Origin: Thermotoga sp. Mc24
GTDB taxonomy: Bacteria; Thermotogota; Thermotogae; Thermotogales; Thermotogaceae
DNA length: 64,000 bases
Direction: 5' to 3'
NCBI RefSeq assembly: GCF_000784835.1
Contig: NZ_JSFH01000002.1
Span: forward strand, 62,001 to 126,000
A program made the position numbers and the translations under genes. Positions within the stretch are counted from its first letter, which is position 1, and every line of letters begins with the position of its first letter. Below the pieces are notes generated by a model, which was given only the letters and a program-made list of their open reading frames with translations, ran no database searches and was not told the DNA's origin. Positions 49,956-58,632 of this stretch are shown here, piece by piece.

Positions 49956-50447
49956 TCAATGTTCAGTGAAGACGTCGATCCAAGGTTTTTCAAATGAAAA
50001 AGCGGTGTAGAAGATTATGGAGATGATGAAAAGTACAACTATCACTGTTTTGAAATCTGTTCCGAGAGAATTTCTTTCCAGATTTCTCTCGAAAATTTCC
50101 GACAGGATCGCAGCAAGGAAGGTTACCACAAAAGCCCAGGAAAGATCCACAGCAAGCGATTCGATGTGTCCAAAGAACACAGGAAGCATGTACCAGATGA
50201 GCACTATGAACCAGGGAAGAAGAACTGTTGATAGGATACGAGGATACCAGAACCCGTGTTTTTTCTTTGCGAAGAAATACTCGATGATATTCGTGAAAAA
50301 GTACGCCCAGAAGCCGATCTTGAGATGTTCAAAGACAGACTCGTCAACTCCACAGATGGGCTTTAAGAATTCCCAGCCGGAGAGTTCGTAGCCAAAGTGA
50401 AGAACAGCGTAGATACCCAGAAAGATCAAAGCCTTCCAGAGCATCAT
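49956..50447 (-). CDS. Multi-helix membrane protein of unknown function
   Basis: The ~163-aa protein has five predicted membrane helices (for example ALIFLGIYAVLHFGYELSG, ILSTVLLPWFIVLIWYML, VIVVLFIISIIFYTAFSF). ATG 50447, with another ATG directly after it, follows GGGGAGGTG. Conserved polar residues in HFGYE and CGVDESVFEHLKIGFWAY may be functional. I do not recognise a family with confidence. It stands between the GH42 terminator and the Gfo/Idh gene. Confidence 0.7.
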   Translation of the reverse strand: MMLWKALIFLGIYAVLHFGYELSGWEFLKPICGVDESVFEHLKIGFWAYFFTNIIEYFFAKKKHGFWYPRILSTVLLPWFIVLIWYMLPVFFGHIESLAVDLSWAFVVTFLAAILSEIFERNLERNSLGTDFKTVIVVLFIISIIFYTAFSFEKPWIDVFTEH

Positions 50448-50493
50448 CACACCTCCCCTATACGAAGCTTGTACAAATTCTAACACCAGAACA

Positions 50494-50514
50494 AAAAAGG
50501 GCGGAAATCCGCCC
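50494..50514 (-). terminator. Intrinsic terminator after the GH42 gene
   Basis: The hairpin GGGCGGA-(2 nt)-TCCGCCC (50499-50505/50508-50514) is followed by T6 on the minus strand. Confidence 0.85.
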
Positions 50515-50541
50515 TTGAACACACTACTGTTGGTAAAACTC

Positions 50542-52560
50542 TCACTCTTTCAGAAGGATCAAGACATCGAGCGGTTGCAGTCTTGCCTTTTTTTCATACA
50601 AATTTCCTTTGATCAGATCCCTGAACGTTCCTTCCGGCAAGTCAACGATCTGCGGTTCATGAGAGTGATTGAAGAGAAAGTAGAAGGTCTTCTCTCCTTT
50701 GACTTTCTTTATCACCTCTACACCATCTGGCGGTGTGATCTCTGCTCTGAGATCGTGTTCTCTCTCTATGAACTTCACAAGATCCCATACAAGATCGAAA
50801 GACGCGGAAGAACCTACGTAGTAAACCCATCCACCACCGTATCTGTTTCTCAACACGGCAGGTTCGTTCATGTAATAGTCCCTTCCAAATCTTCCGAGCA
50901 CTTCCGCTGTGGTGGTTTTTATGTAGTCAAACACCAAACTACACTCGTACCTTTTGCCAAACATCAAGATTTCGTTTTTCTCCTCAGGTGGCAAAGCATC
51001 TATTTCTTCCACATAGCCCCCCATAAGATCGCGAAGATAACCTGGATAACCTCCCAGAACAACCTGATCGTCTTCATCGACAATACCGCTCATTGTTGTG
51101 AGGATCAAGATTCCTCCGTTCGAGACGTAATCTTTCAGCTTCCGTGCAAGTTCTTCGTCCACCATGTAAAGCGCCGGAGCAACGATGATCCTGTATCCCT
51201 CAAAATTCTGATCTTTACCAACAACATCGACTCCAAGGCCGGTTTTCACAAGTGCCTTGAAATACTTTTCTGCTTCGTTCAGGTACTTGAAGTCTATGTT
51301 CGGTGTCAGAGTGTCTTCCATCGCCCACCAGCTTTCCCAGTCGAAAAGAAGAGCAGTCTGTGAGACAACCCTTGTGTCGAGAATATCCGATAAGGACTTT
51401 ATCTCTTCTCCCACTCTTTTCACTTCTTGAAAGACCCTTGTGTTCGGACTGTCGACATGCGTGATAACAGCCCCGTGGAATTTTTCTACTCCTCCCTTTG
51501 ATTGTCTCAGCTGAAAGAACATGAGAGTCTCTGCACCGTGAGCGAGAGCGTGATAACTCCAGAGCCTCATCTCTCCTGGTCTTTTCTGGGGATTGTACCA
51601 TCTCCAGCACGCCTGCGAAGGAGACTGTTCCATTAGGACGAAGGGTTTTCCTTCTTTCAAACCGCGTATCAGAGAGTGTCTCAAAGAAATCACGGAGAAA
51701 TCTTCTTTGTAACCGGGATAGTTGTCCCATGCTGCAACGTCCATATGATTCGCCCATTCGAAATAGTTCCACTCCTTGAAAGTTGCCGCAATCAGATTCG
51801 TGGTGACGGGTATGTCTGGAGTGTGTTTCTTTATTGCCCTGTATTCCTCCAGGAAACACTCGAGCATACTCTGTGTCATGAAGCGTCTGTAATCCAGATA
51901 AAGTTCCGGAAGAACAGATTGATACCTGTCCTTTCTCCAGAAGAGAACACTTCTCGTTGTTGGAACAGGAATCTCTTCCCAGGCGGTGAAGGTCTGGGAC
52001 CAGAAACGCGTGTTCCATCTTCTGTTCAATTCATCGAGTGTGCCGTACTTTTCCTTCAACCAATTCTGAAACTTCCCCCTGCAGATATCACAGTAGCAGT
52101 AGTTCAAATATTCGTTGTTCACGTGCCAAAGAACGAGAGCAGGGTGATCCTTGAAATGTTCTGCGAGTTTCTCTGCGATGTTTCTTGCAAAATATCTGTA
52201 CTTCTCACTGTTGGGACAAAAGTTCTGTCTGCCTCCCTTCTCTCGCTTTACACCGTTCACGTCTGTGAGAAGGATTTCAGGGTATTTCTGCGTCATCCAG
52301 TGAGGGGGAGCGGATGTGGGAGTTGCAAGACAGACATAGATACCTTCTTTGTACAGACGATCCATCACTTTTTCGAAGAACGAAAAATCGTAAGTGTTCT
52401 CGTCTGGTTGGATAAGACTCCATGAGAAAACCCCGAGGGTGACCACGTTGATACCTGCTTCTTTGAACATCCTGATATCTCTTTCGAACGTTTCCTCGTC
52501 CCACTGTTCCGGGTAGTAGTCTCCTCCGTACCAGATCACAGGAAGTTTCGGATTTACCAC
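50542..52560 (-). CDS. Beta-galactosidase, GH42
   Basis: The 672-aa enzyme matches GH42 throughout: VIWYGGDYYPEQW at the N-terminus, acid/base E150 in LWHVNNEYLNY, nucleophile E311 in FVLMEQSPSQACW, and the structural zinc cysteines C115, C155, C157 and C160 (CYCDIC). Trimerisation and C-terminal domains follow. No signal peptide is seen, so it works on imported oligosaccharides. GTG 52560 is preceded by GGAGGTGA. The T-run of a terminator for the upstream gene directly touches this ribosome site. Between the fucosidase and xylosidase functions, it would remove galactose from xyloglucan side chains. Confidence 0.95.
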   Translation of the reverse strand: MVNPKLPVIWYGGDYYPEQWDEETFERDIRMFKEAGINVVTLGVFSWSLIQPDENTYDFSFFEKVMDRLYKEGIYVCLATPTSAPPHWMTQKYPEILLTDVNGVKREKGGRQNFCPNSEKYRYFARNIAEKLAEHFKDHPALVLWHVNNEYLNYCYCDICRGKFQNWLKEKYGTLDELNRRWNTRFWSQTFTAWEEIPVPTTRSVLFWRKDRYQSVLPELYLDYRRFMTQSMLECFLEEYRAIKKHTPDIPVTTNLIAATFKEWNYFEWANHMDVAAWDNYPGYKEDFSVISLRHSLIRGLKEGKPFVLMEQSPSQACWRWYNPQKRPGEMRLWSYHALAHGAETLMFFQLRQSKGGVEKFHGAVITHVDSPNTRVFQEVKRVGEEIKSLSDILDTRVVSQTALLFDWESWWAMEDTLTPNIDFKYLNEAEKYFKALVKTGLGVDVVGKDQNFEGYRIIVAPALYMVDEELARKLKDYVSNGGILILTTMSGIVDEDDQVVLGGYPGYLRDLMGGYVEEIDALPPEEKNEILMFGKRYECSLVFDYIKTTTAEVLGRFGRDYYMNEPAVLRNRYGGGWVYYVGSSASFDLVWDLVKFIEREHDLRAEITPPDGVEVIKKVKGEKTFYFLFNHSHEPQIVDLPEGTFRDLIKGNLYEKKARLQPLDVLILLKE

Positions 52561-52574
52561 CCACGTTCACCTCC

Positions 52575-52598
52575 AAAAAACCCCGGCGATCGCCGGGG
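52575..52598 (-). terminator. Terminator between the binding protein and GH42 genes
   Basis: The perfect 18-nt palindrome CCCCGGCGATCGCCGGGG (52581-52598) is followed on the minus strand by T6 (52580-52575). The next bases are the GGAGGTGA ribosome site of the GH42 gene. Partial termination would favour the binding protein over the hydrolase. Confidence 0.85.
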
Positions 52599-52603
52599 CT
52601 TTC

Positions 52604-54586
52604 TCATTTCTGTTCTATGTAGAATTGTATCGGCATGGCGTTCCATGGACTGAAGAACGGCGTTGCCGTCACCAGTTCCTCCGGTACGTTCTTGAAGTTG
52701 TTCTTAACGATGGCAGGAGATATATCTTCGCCCACTGTTCCTATCATCCAGAGATTTTCCCTGTGGATCTTCGTTACTTCTTTCATGAGTTCCTTGATCT
52801 TTTCAGGATCGGAAGTGTTTTGAATCTCCTTCCATACGTCGAGTAGCTTTTCGAGAGTCTCCTTTATACCCTCGGGTGGAACGATCGCATCTTCCTGCTG
52901 TAGATATTCCTTCAGAGATTCTTCTCCTTCAAGGTAAGAACCAGCCCAATCAGCCCAGCCAATGTACCACGCGGAAGCGTACTCCGTGCTTCCAGGAATG
53001 ATCCACAGGGGATCCACAAGGGGCTGACTTGCCCTGTCCATCACCCAAGCCTGTGCATCGAAATCGTGTGCACTGAGCCTCGAATCATAGAGTGACCTTT
53101 CGAGGTTTTCGATTTCGACCCACACACCTATCTGTTTCCAGTATTCTTTCACCATCGTCCAGACATCAACGTGGGTCTGACCAGTGACCTGTACGGTGAA
53201 TCTCAGAGGTTTTCCATTGGGAAGAAGTCTGTACTCGCGTTTGCTGTCCCACTTCAGTCCCATTTCGTCGAGGAGTTTGTTTGCTCTGTCTGGATCATAC
53301 TCCACATACGCCTTCTCCCATTCGGGATCGTAGTACGGAGATCCACTCACGAACGAGGCTTGCCTTGGTTCTGCGAGTCCGTTGAAGAGAATCTCGTTGA
53401 TCTCCTCTCTGTTGATAGCAAGTGAAAGCGCCTGTCTGAATCTCACATCCCTGAAAACTTCTCCGAGTACAGGATCTGGTGGATCGGAGATGTTCAGCAT
53501 CACCATGCTCACGGATCCATTGTCGGTTTTCCATCTCAAAACCTTGTAACCACCGCTCTTGGCGTTTTCGAGAAGAAGCGGCAAAACACCCGGGCCGGGT
53601 CCCAGAAGACCAATGTGCCTCCACTGCATATCGATTTCTCCGGAGATTGCTTTCAACATGATAACCTCACTACTTTGAACGTATTCGTGTCTGATCCTGT
53701 CAATGTAAGGCAGTTGATTCCCTTCGATGTCAACTGCCCAGAAGTATGGGTTCCTCTCGAGAATGTAGAACTGTTCTGTTGGATCTGTGACGGGTTTCCA
53801 GGGTGTTAAAACGGGCAGATCAAGACTTTCGAGAAAATCACTTTTGTCATTGAAGAGATCTACCCATGTGTTGTGAACACCCTCAACCATTTTCTTTTCG
53901 ATCTCTTCCATAGGAGTGTAATTTGGGTGGAATTGCTTCAAGAAATGTTTCGGAGAGCCTGTGAATCCTCTGTTCGCCACCTGAAGTAGAAACAGAGCGT
54001 ACGGTTGTTTGAACACGAATTTCACCGTGTAGGGATCTGGAGCTTCTACCCTGTCGAGAAGTCTGTACCACGCGGGTTTCGCAGGGGTGAGTTCATCGTT
54101 CCCCAGTATATCGTCGACCCAGAAAAGGATATCTTCGGAAGTGTAGGGATGACCATCGGACCACTTCATGCCTTCTCTGAGATGAAAGACATATACTTTT
54201 CCATTTTCAAGTATGTCCCAGCTTTTCGCTACTCCCGGTACAAACTTCTCTCCGTTCTTGTCCCAGAACACAAGACTCGCTTGGTTGATCCTGGGAATAC
54301 CCCACCTGTCAGAAGGCCCTTTCCAGACTCTCCTCCAGGTGCCACCGTACTGTCCTACACTTTCCTCAGGAACTACAACAAGAGGTTCCTTTGGAAGCCT
54401 CTGCTCGACCGGTGGGAGCTTTCCTTGTTTCACAAGTTCGGCAAGCATGGGTGCCTCGTTGAACTTTTCAATCTTTTTACCCGTGGCTTTGTAGTAGTCT
54501 TCAGGTGTTGCGTAGACACTCCAGGAAAGACCAATCACAATGAACAATGAGACCAGCAGAAAAACAAAGACTTTCCTTATGAACAC
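52604..54586 (-). CDS. ABC transporter oligosaccharide/peptide-type substrate-binding protein
   Basis: The 660-aa protein has a signal peptide (VFVFLLVSLFIVIGLSWSVYA) and SBP_bac_5 fold features: VEQRLPKEPLVVVPEESVGQ, the family motif HLREGMKWSDGHPYTSEDILFW, and RFRQALSLAINREEINE. In Thermotoga, members of this peptide-like family bind oligosaccharides. Its place beside xylosidase, galactosidase and fucosidase suggests xyloglucan oligomers. No permease or ATPase genes accompany it in the window. The start is taken as GTG 54586, though the ribosome site AAAGGGGGT is very close. Confidence 0.92.
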   Translation of the reverse strand: MFIRKVFVFLLVSLFIVIGLSWSVYATPEDYYKATGKKIEKFNEAPMLAELVKQGKLPPVEQRLPKEPLVVVPEESVGQYGGTWRRVWKGPSDRWGIPRINQASLVFWDKNGEKFVPGVAKSWDILENGKVYVFHLREGMKWSDGHPYTSEDILFWVDDILGNDELTPAKPAWYRLLDRVEAPDPYTVKFVFKQPYALFLLQVANRGFTGSPKHFLKQFHPNYTPMEEIEKKMVEGVHNTWVDLFNDKSDFLESLDLPVLTPWKPVTDPTEQFYILERNPYFWAVDIEGNQLPYIDRIRHEYVQSSEVIMLKAISGEIDMQWRHIGLLGPGPGVLPLLLENAKSGGYKVLRWKTDNGSVSMVMLNISDPPDPVLGEVFRDVRFRQALSLAINREEINEILFNGLAEPRQASFVSGSPYYDPEWEKAYVEYDPDRANKLLDEMGLKWDSKREYRLLPNGKPLRFTVQVTGQTHVDVWTMVKEYWKQIGVWVEIENLERSLYDSRLSAHDFDAQAWVMDRASQPLVDPLWIIPGSTEYASAWYIGWADWAGSYLEGEESLKEYLQQEDAIVPPEGIKETLEKLLDVWKEIQNTSDPEKIKELMKEVTKIHRENLWMIGTVGEDISPAIVKNNFKNVPEELVTATPFFSPWNAMPIQFYIEQK

Positions 54587-54899
54587 ACCCCCTTTGATGA
54601 ATGTTTTTATTTTTTCCTCTAAAGAAATTTCTTCGTTATTATACTACCACCACTGTACAAAGAGAACCAAACACGAAAAAATCCGATTTTCTGGAATTAT
54701 TCACAACTATCGATAAATATCGATTTTTACCGTCAATTTTCTCATCTGAAACTGTATTTCCTAATTTGAAAAAGCCTTCAGAAAAGATACTCGACGTTAA
54801 TCTTCTATAATTCGCTGGTATCTGGTTTCAGAGGAATTATTCAAACTCTGCGTGAAAACAGTTTCATGATAATCTTAGTTCAAAAGGAGGTGGGCCAAG
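54587..54899. promoter_or_regulatory. Divergent regulatory region, binding-protein and xylosidase genes
   Basis: This 313-nt AT-rich gap holds no gene. It contains a TATAAT on the minus strand (54643-54638) for the binding-protein gene, a TATAAT on the plus strand (54806-54811) for the GH31 gene, and a perfect inverted repeat ATCGATA-AA-TATCGAT (54709-54724) between them. The repeat is a candidate operator for a sugar-responsive repressor. The -35 matches are weak. Confidence 0.5.
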
Positions 54900-57194
54900 A
54901 TGCGTTTCACAGAAGGGCTGTGGAGATTGAGAGAAGGGGTACAGCTGTTCAAACCAGAACAGGTGTACGAATACTCCTGCGATGGAAAAAGATTGATCCT
55001 TCGATCGCCGTTTCAGAGGGTGGAGCACCGGGGACAGACGCTTCAGGGTCCGGTCTTCGAGATCGAGATCTCCTCTCCGTTTGAAAACGTAATAAGAATT
55101 CGGTTCAGACATTTCAAGGGAGTACTCGAAAAGTCACCGTACTACGAAATCCACCAGGATGAAAGCTTCACACCGGATATCAAAGAAACAGAAGGAAGTT
55201 TTATCTTCACCTCAGGAAAGGTAAAAGCGATCATAAGGAAGAATCCTCTCAAGATGGAATTCTTCTACGAAGATCGTTTCCTCACGAAATCGGATCTGGG
55301 ATACGCCGTGGCACCAGAAGGGAGGTTCTGTCTTGAAAGACTTCATCTGAGTGTGGGAGAGATGATCTACGGTCTCGGAGAAAGATTCTCACCTTTCGTC
55401 AAAAACGGTCAGAGAGTTGTCATGTGGAACGAGGACGCCGGAACGATCTCCGATATGACCTACAAGAACATCCCGTTCTATGTGAGCAGCAGAAAGTACG
55501 GTGTCTTCGTGAACGATCCTGGAAAGGTGGACTTCGAAATTGCAACAGAACATGTGGAAAAGGTGCAGTTCAGTGTGAAAGGAGAGACTCTGGACTATTT
55601 CATCATCGCTGGAAAAGATCTGAAAGAAGTTCTGGAACGCTACACACTTCTCACAGGACGGCCAGAACTTCCTCCTGGCTGGAGCTTTGGACTCTGGCTC
55701 ACCACATCCTTCACCACACAGTACGATGAGAGAACTGTGATGGAGTTCGTGGATGGCATGAGAGAACGTGACATACCCCTTCATGTCTTTCACTTCGACT
55801 GCTTCTGGATGAAGGAGTTTCACTGGGTGGATCTTGAGTGGAACAGGGAGAACTTCCCCGACCCTGAAGGGTTGTTGAAACGCCTCAAAGAGAAGGGACT
55901 GAAGGTGTGCGTCTGGATAAACCCCTATGTCTCTCAGTTTTCGAGTCTCTTTGACGAGGGAAAAGAAAAGGGCTATTTCCTGAAAAAACCAGACGGAGAT
56001 GTCTGGCAGACGGACGACTGGCAACCAGGAATGGCGATCATCGATTTCACAAATCCAGAAGCCAGAAAGTGGTTCGCTTCAAAACTGGAAAGATTGATAG
56101 ATATGGGGGTTGACTGTTTCAAGACGGACTTTGGAGAGAGAATCCCCACAGATGTGGTCTATTACGACGGATCCGATCCTGAGAAAATGCACAACTACTA
56201 CACCTATCTGTACAACAAAACCGTCTTTGAAACTCTGGAGAGAAAACTCGGAAAGAGAAACGCTGTCGTCTTCGCGCGGTCTGCAACGGCAGGGAGTCAG
56301 AAATTCCCGGTCCACTGGGGAGGAGATTGTCTGGCTTCCTATGAGTCCATGGCGGAAACCCTGAGAGGGGGTCTTTCTCTCGCACTGTGCGGTTTCGGTT
56401 TCTGGAGTCACGACATCGGAGGATTCGAGGACATCACAACACCGGATCTGTACAAGAGATGGGTGGCATTCGGTCTTCTGTCATCTCACAGCAGGCTCCA
56501 CGGAAATTCGATGTACAAGGTTCCCTGGAACTTCGATGAAGAAGCGGTGGAGGTGCTCAGATTTTTCACGAAACTGAAGTGCAAGCTCATGCCCTATATA
56601 TTCGCCAGCGCAGTCGAAGTACATGAGAGGGGAATCCCTGTCACGAGACCCATGATTTTTGAGTTTCCAGACGATCCCACCTGTCTCTATCTGGACAGAC
56701 AGTACATGCTGGGAGAATCACTCCTTGTCGCTCCGATCTTCAGCGAGACGGGAGAGGTAACCTACTACCTTCCAGAGGGAGTCTGGACTCACTTTCTCAC
56801 CGGTGAGAGGATAGAAGGAGGAAGATGGAGAACAGAAAAATACGACTACTTCGGGCTTCCACTCTTTGTGAGACCAAACTCCGTAATTCCAGCAGGGTCC
56901 GTCGATGACAGGCCGGATTACGATTACGCAGACGGTGTCACATTGAACGTTTTTGAAATTTCAAACAAAACAGCGCATGTTTACAACACACGGGACGAGG
57001 TGGAATTGAGTGTGAAAGTAGAGAGAAGAGAAAACGAGATACACGTTGAGGTCCTGAAGGACTCCGGAAAACCATGGAAGCTGCTGTTCTGGAACGAAAG
57101 GCTTGAAGCTGTGGAAGGCGCTGAGACAAGAGAACTAGAAAAAGGAACAGAGGTGGTTCTCAGCTTCCAGAGAGCGATTTTAAAGACAAAATGA
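54900..57194 (+). CDS. Alpha-xylosidase, GH31
   Basis: The 764-aa enzyme is of the YicI type. The nucleophile is D410 in CFKTDFGERIPTD and the acid/base D476 in HWGGDCLASYESM; the 66-residue spacing equals that of YicI. The FGERIP sequence separates alpha-xylosidases from alpha-glucosidases of the family. N-terminal beta-sandwich, (beta/alpha)8 barrel and C-terminal beta domains are all present; there is no signal peptide. ATG 54900 follows AAAAGGAGGTGG. It would release the alpha-1,6-xylose from xyloglucan oligosaccharides in the cytoplasm. Confidence 0.95.
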   Translation: MRFTEGLWRLREGVQLFKPEQVYEYSCDGKRLILRSPFQRVEHRGQTLQGPVFEIEISSPFENVIRIRFRHFKGVLEKSPYYEIHQDESFTPDIKETEGSFIFTSGKVKAIIRKNPLKMEFFYEDRFLTKSDLGYAVAPEGRFCLERLHLSVGEMIYGLGERFSPFVKNGQRVVMWNEDAGTISDMTYKNIPFYVSSRKYGVFVNDPGKVDFEIATEHVEKVQFSVKGETLDYFIIAGKDLKEVLERYTLLTGRPELPPGWSFGLWLTTSFTTQYDERTVMEFVDGMRERDIPLHVFHFDCFWMKEFHWVDLEWNRENFPDPEGLLKRLKEKGLKVCVWINPYVSQFSSLFDEGKEKGYFLKKPDGDVWQTDDWQPGMAIIDFTNPEARKWFASKLERLIDMGVDCFKTDFGERIPTDVVYYDGSDPEKMHNYYTYLYNKTVFETLERKLGKRNAVVFARSATAGSQKFPVHWGGDCLASYESMAETLRGGLSLALCGFGFWSHDIGGFEDITTPDLYKRWVAFGLLSSHSRLHGNSMYKVPWNFDEEAVEVLRFFTKLKCKLMPYIFASAVEVHERGIPVTRPMIFEFPDDPTCLYLDRQYMLGESLLVAPIFSETGEVTYYLPEGVWTHFLTGERIEGGRWRTEKYDYFGLPLFVRPNSVIPAGSVDDRPDYDYADGVTLNVFEISNKTAHVYNTRDEVELSVKVERRENEIHVEVLKDSGKPWKLLFWNERLEAVEGAETRELEKGTEVVLSFQRAILKTK

Positions 57195-57212
57195 GGGCGC
57201 TTCTGCGCCCTC
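57193..57212. terminator. Hairpin shared by two convergent stop codons
   Basis: GAGGGCGC-TTCT-GCGCCCTC (57193-57200/57205-57212) overlaps the GH31 stop on one side and the fucose isomerase stop on the other, with only 16 nt between the two genes. Neither side has a long T-run, so it may stabilise mRNA ends or terminate weakly. Confidence 0.6.
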
Positions 57213-58632
57213 ATTTCATAAGCACAAAATCGATACCGGCTATTTCACAGAAGGTTTTGATCTCCTCCACGTAGTCTCCGTAGACGCCGTGGATGTGGTT
57301 GGAGGAATATTTGGTCAGGAATTCGTCTATAGGTGTCTCCATCTTCAAAAACGCGTGCGGCCAGTTGTTCTGTATGCTGTCTGCTATCTCGTAGTTTTTC
57401 TCCTCCCCAAAGTCCACGAACTCTCCAGGAACGACTGTGAATCTGTACCTTCCATCTTCCCTCGTGAGTCTTCCAAGTGTCACTTTTCCGGGTGCTGCTA
57501 TGTGTTTTACCGCTGCACCACCTGCGGGGAAGTAGAACGTCTGTGGATAGAACTCCACTTTCTTCATGTTCTCGTCGGGATCGAACGATCTGGCTGCAAA
57601 GTACGTTGCGTGGTTTCCTGAGTTGCACAGATCCAGTACATCGTACTCCTCCACGTAGTGTCTCACGTCCGCAAAGAGCACGGGTGTTTTCGCAATCAGC
57701 TTGAAGATCTGCATCGTGAGCGCCCCATCGGAATCTGCCTCTGTTGCGCACACGATCGGTTCGTGCTCTCCTTCCCAGTCGTAGGGATCGTTCAGGAACG
57801 TCTCCGTCACATCCATCGTCACGAAGTGTTCTGTGAGTTCGAGCTGGCCTTTTATTCCCACAAAGTCTAATTCCATCTCCTCCACGATCTCCCTCACCGC
57901 ATGATAGCTCTTTATCTGGAGTTCGAGCTTTTCGGGTGTGAGGTACTTCCCATCGTAGTGAACCGCTTTTGCTTTCTCTTCGATCCAGAGCCTTCCTTTC
58001 CTTGCGCGCTCGTCCGGTATCAGCTGGCTTCTTCGAACGATCTCGAACTGGTCTATGTGCTCTACATCGACACCGAAGATCTTGTTCCACAGATCCACGT
58101 TAGGAACGGCGGTGTACATACCCATCGATCTTCCACCGAACACACCGTATCTCTGACCCCTGAGTTTTTTGTATGTGCTTCCCGCTCTGATGAATGCCAT
58201 CACTTTCCTGAGAACTTTCTCGTCTTTTATGTTGCCCCACATTCTGTAGTGCTTCGTTCCGTCCTGTTCCAGCGCTCCCGCCGCAGAGAGCATCGCAACC
58301 ATACCTGGATACTGCGGGTTTATGTTGGAAAAAAGTAGAAACGGACCCGGTGCGAATTTGCTCGCAAGAACTGTGAAATGAGGGAACGCCCAAACTGCGT
58401 AGTTGAAGATGGTAACTTCCGCTCCCTCTTCTGCGAGCCTTCTTGCTTCTCTCTTCGCTATTGAAGGCTTCCACACGATTTCTTTTGCTCTGATTACCTC
58501 CACTTCTCCTGTTTCTTCCAGAGTTTTTGCTATCTCATCTTCGAACTTTTTCACAATGCCTTCAAGTTCTCTGTGCACGTACTCTCTTCCATCGGAGAAG
58601 CTGATGAGTCCCACCCTGTATTTTCCCTTCAT
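57211..58632 (-). CDS. L-fucose/L-arabinose isomerase-family protein (fucose isomerase)
   Basis: The 473-aa protein of the COG2407 sugar isomerase group has a Rossmann-like N-terminal domain (VGLISFSDGREYVHREL), NYAVWAFPHFTVLASKFAPGPFLL, GRSMGMYTAVPNVDLW, the metal-ligand regions CATEADSDGALTMQIF and CNSGNHATYFAARSF, and HIAAPGKVTLGRLTRED. It should convert L-fucose to L-fuculose. Its ATG overlaps the fucosidase stop by 4 nt, so released fucose is isomerised at once. Confidence 0.88.
   Translation of the reverse strand: MKGKYRVGLISFSDGREYVHRELEGIVKKFEDEIAKTLEETGEVEVIRAKEIVWKPSIAKREARRLAEEGAEVTIFNYAVWAFPHFTVLASKFAPGPFLLFSNINPQYPGMVAMLSAAGALEQDGTKHYRMWGNIKDEKVLRKVMAFIRAGSTYKKLRGQRYGVFGGRSMGMYTAVPNVDLWNKIFGVDVEHIDQFEIVRRSQLIPDERARKGRLWIEEKAKAVHYDGKYLTPEKLELQIKSYHAVREIVEEMELDFVGIKGQLELTEHFVTMDVTETFLNDPYDWEGEHEPIVCATEADSDGALTMQIFKLIAKTPVLFADVRHYVEEYDVLDLCNSGNHATYFAARSFDPDENMKKVEFYPQTFYFPAGGAAVKHIAAPGKVTLGRLTREDGRYRFTVVPGEFVDFGEEKNYEIADSIQNNWPHAFLKMETPIDEFLTKYSSNHIHGVYGDYVEEIKTFCEIAGIDFVLMK

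Noticed and set aside
54820..54845. CRISPR-repeat-like sequence (AGGAATTATTCAAAC) before the GH31 gene
   Set aside because: It matches only about half of the repeat, stands alone, and lies in AT-rich DNA; chance similarity is sufficient.
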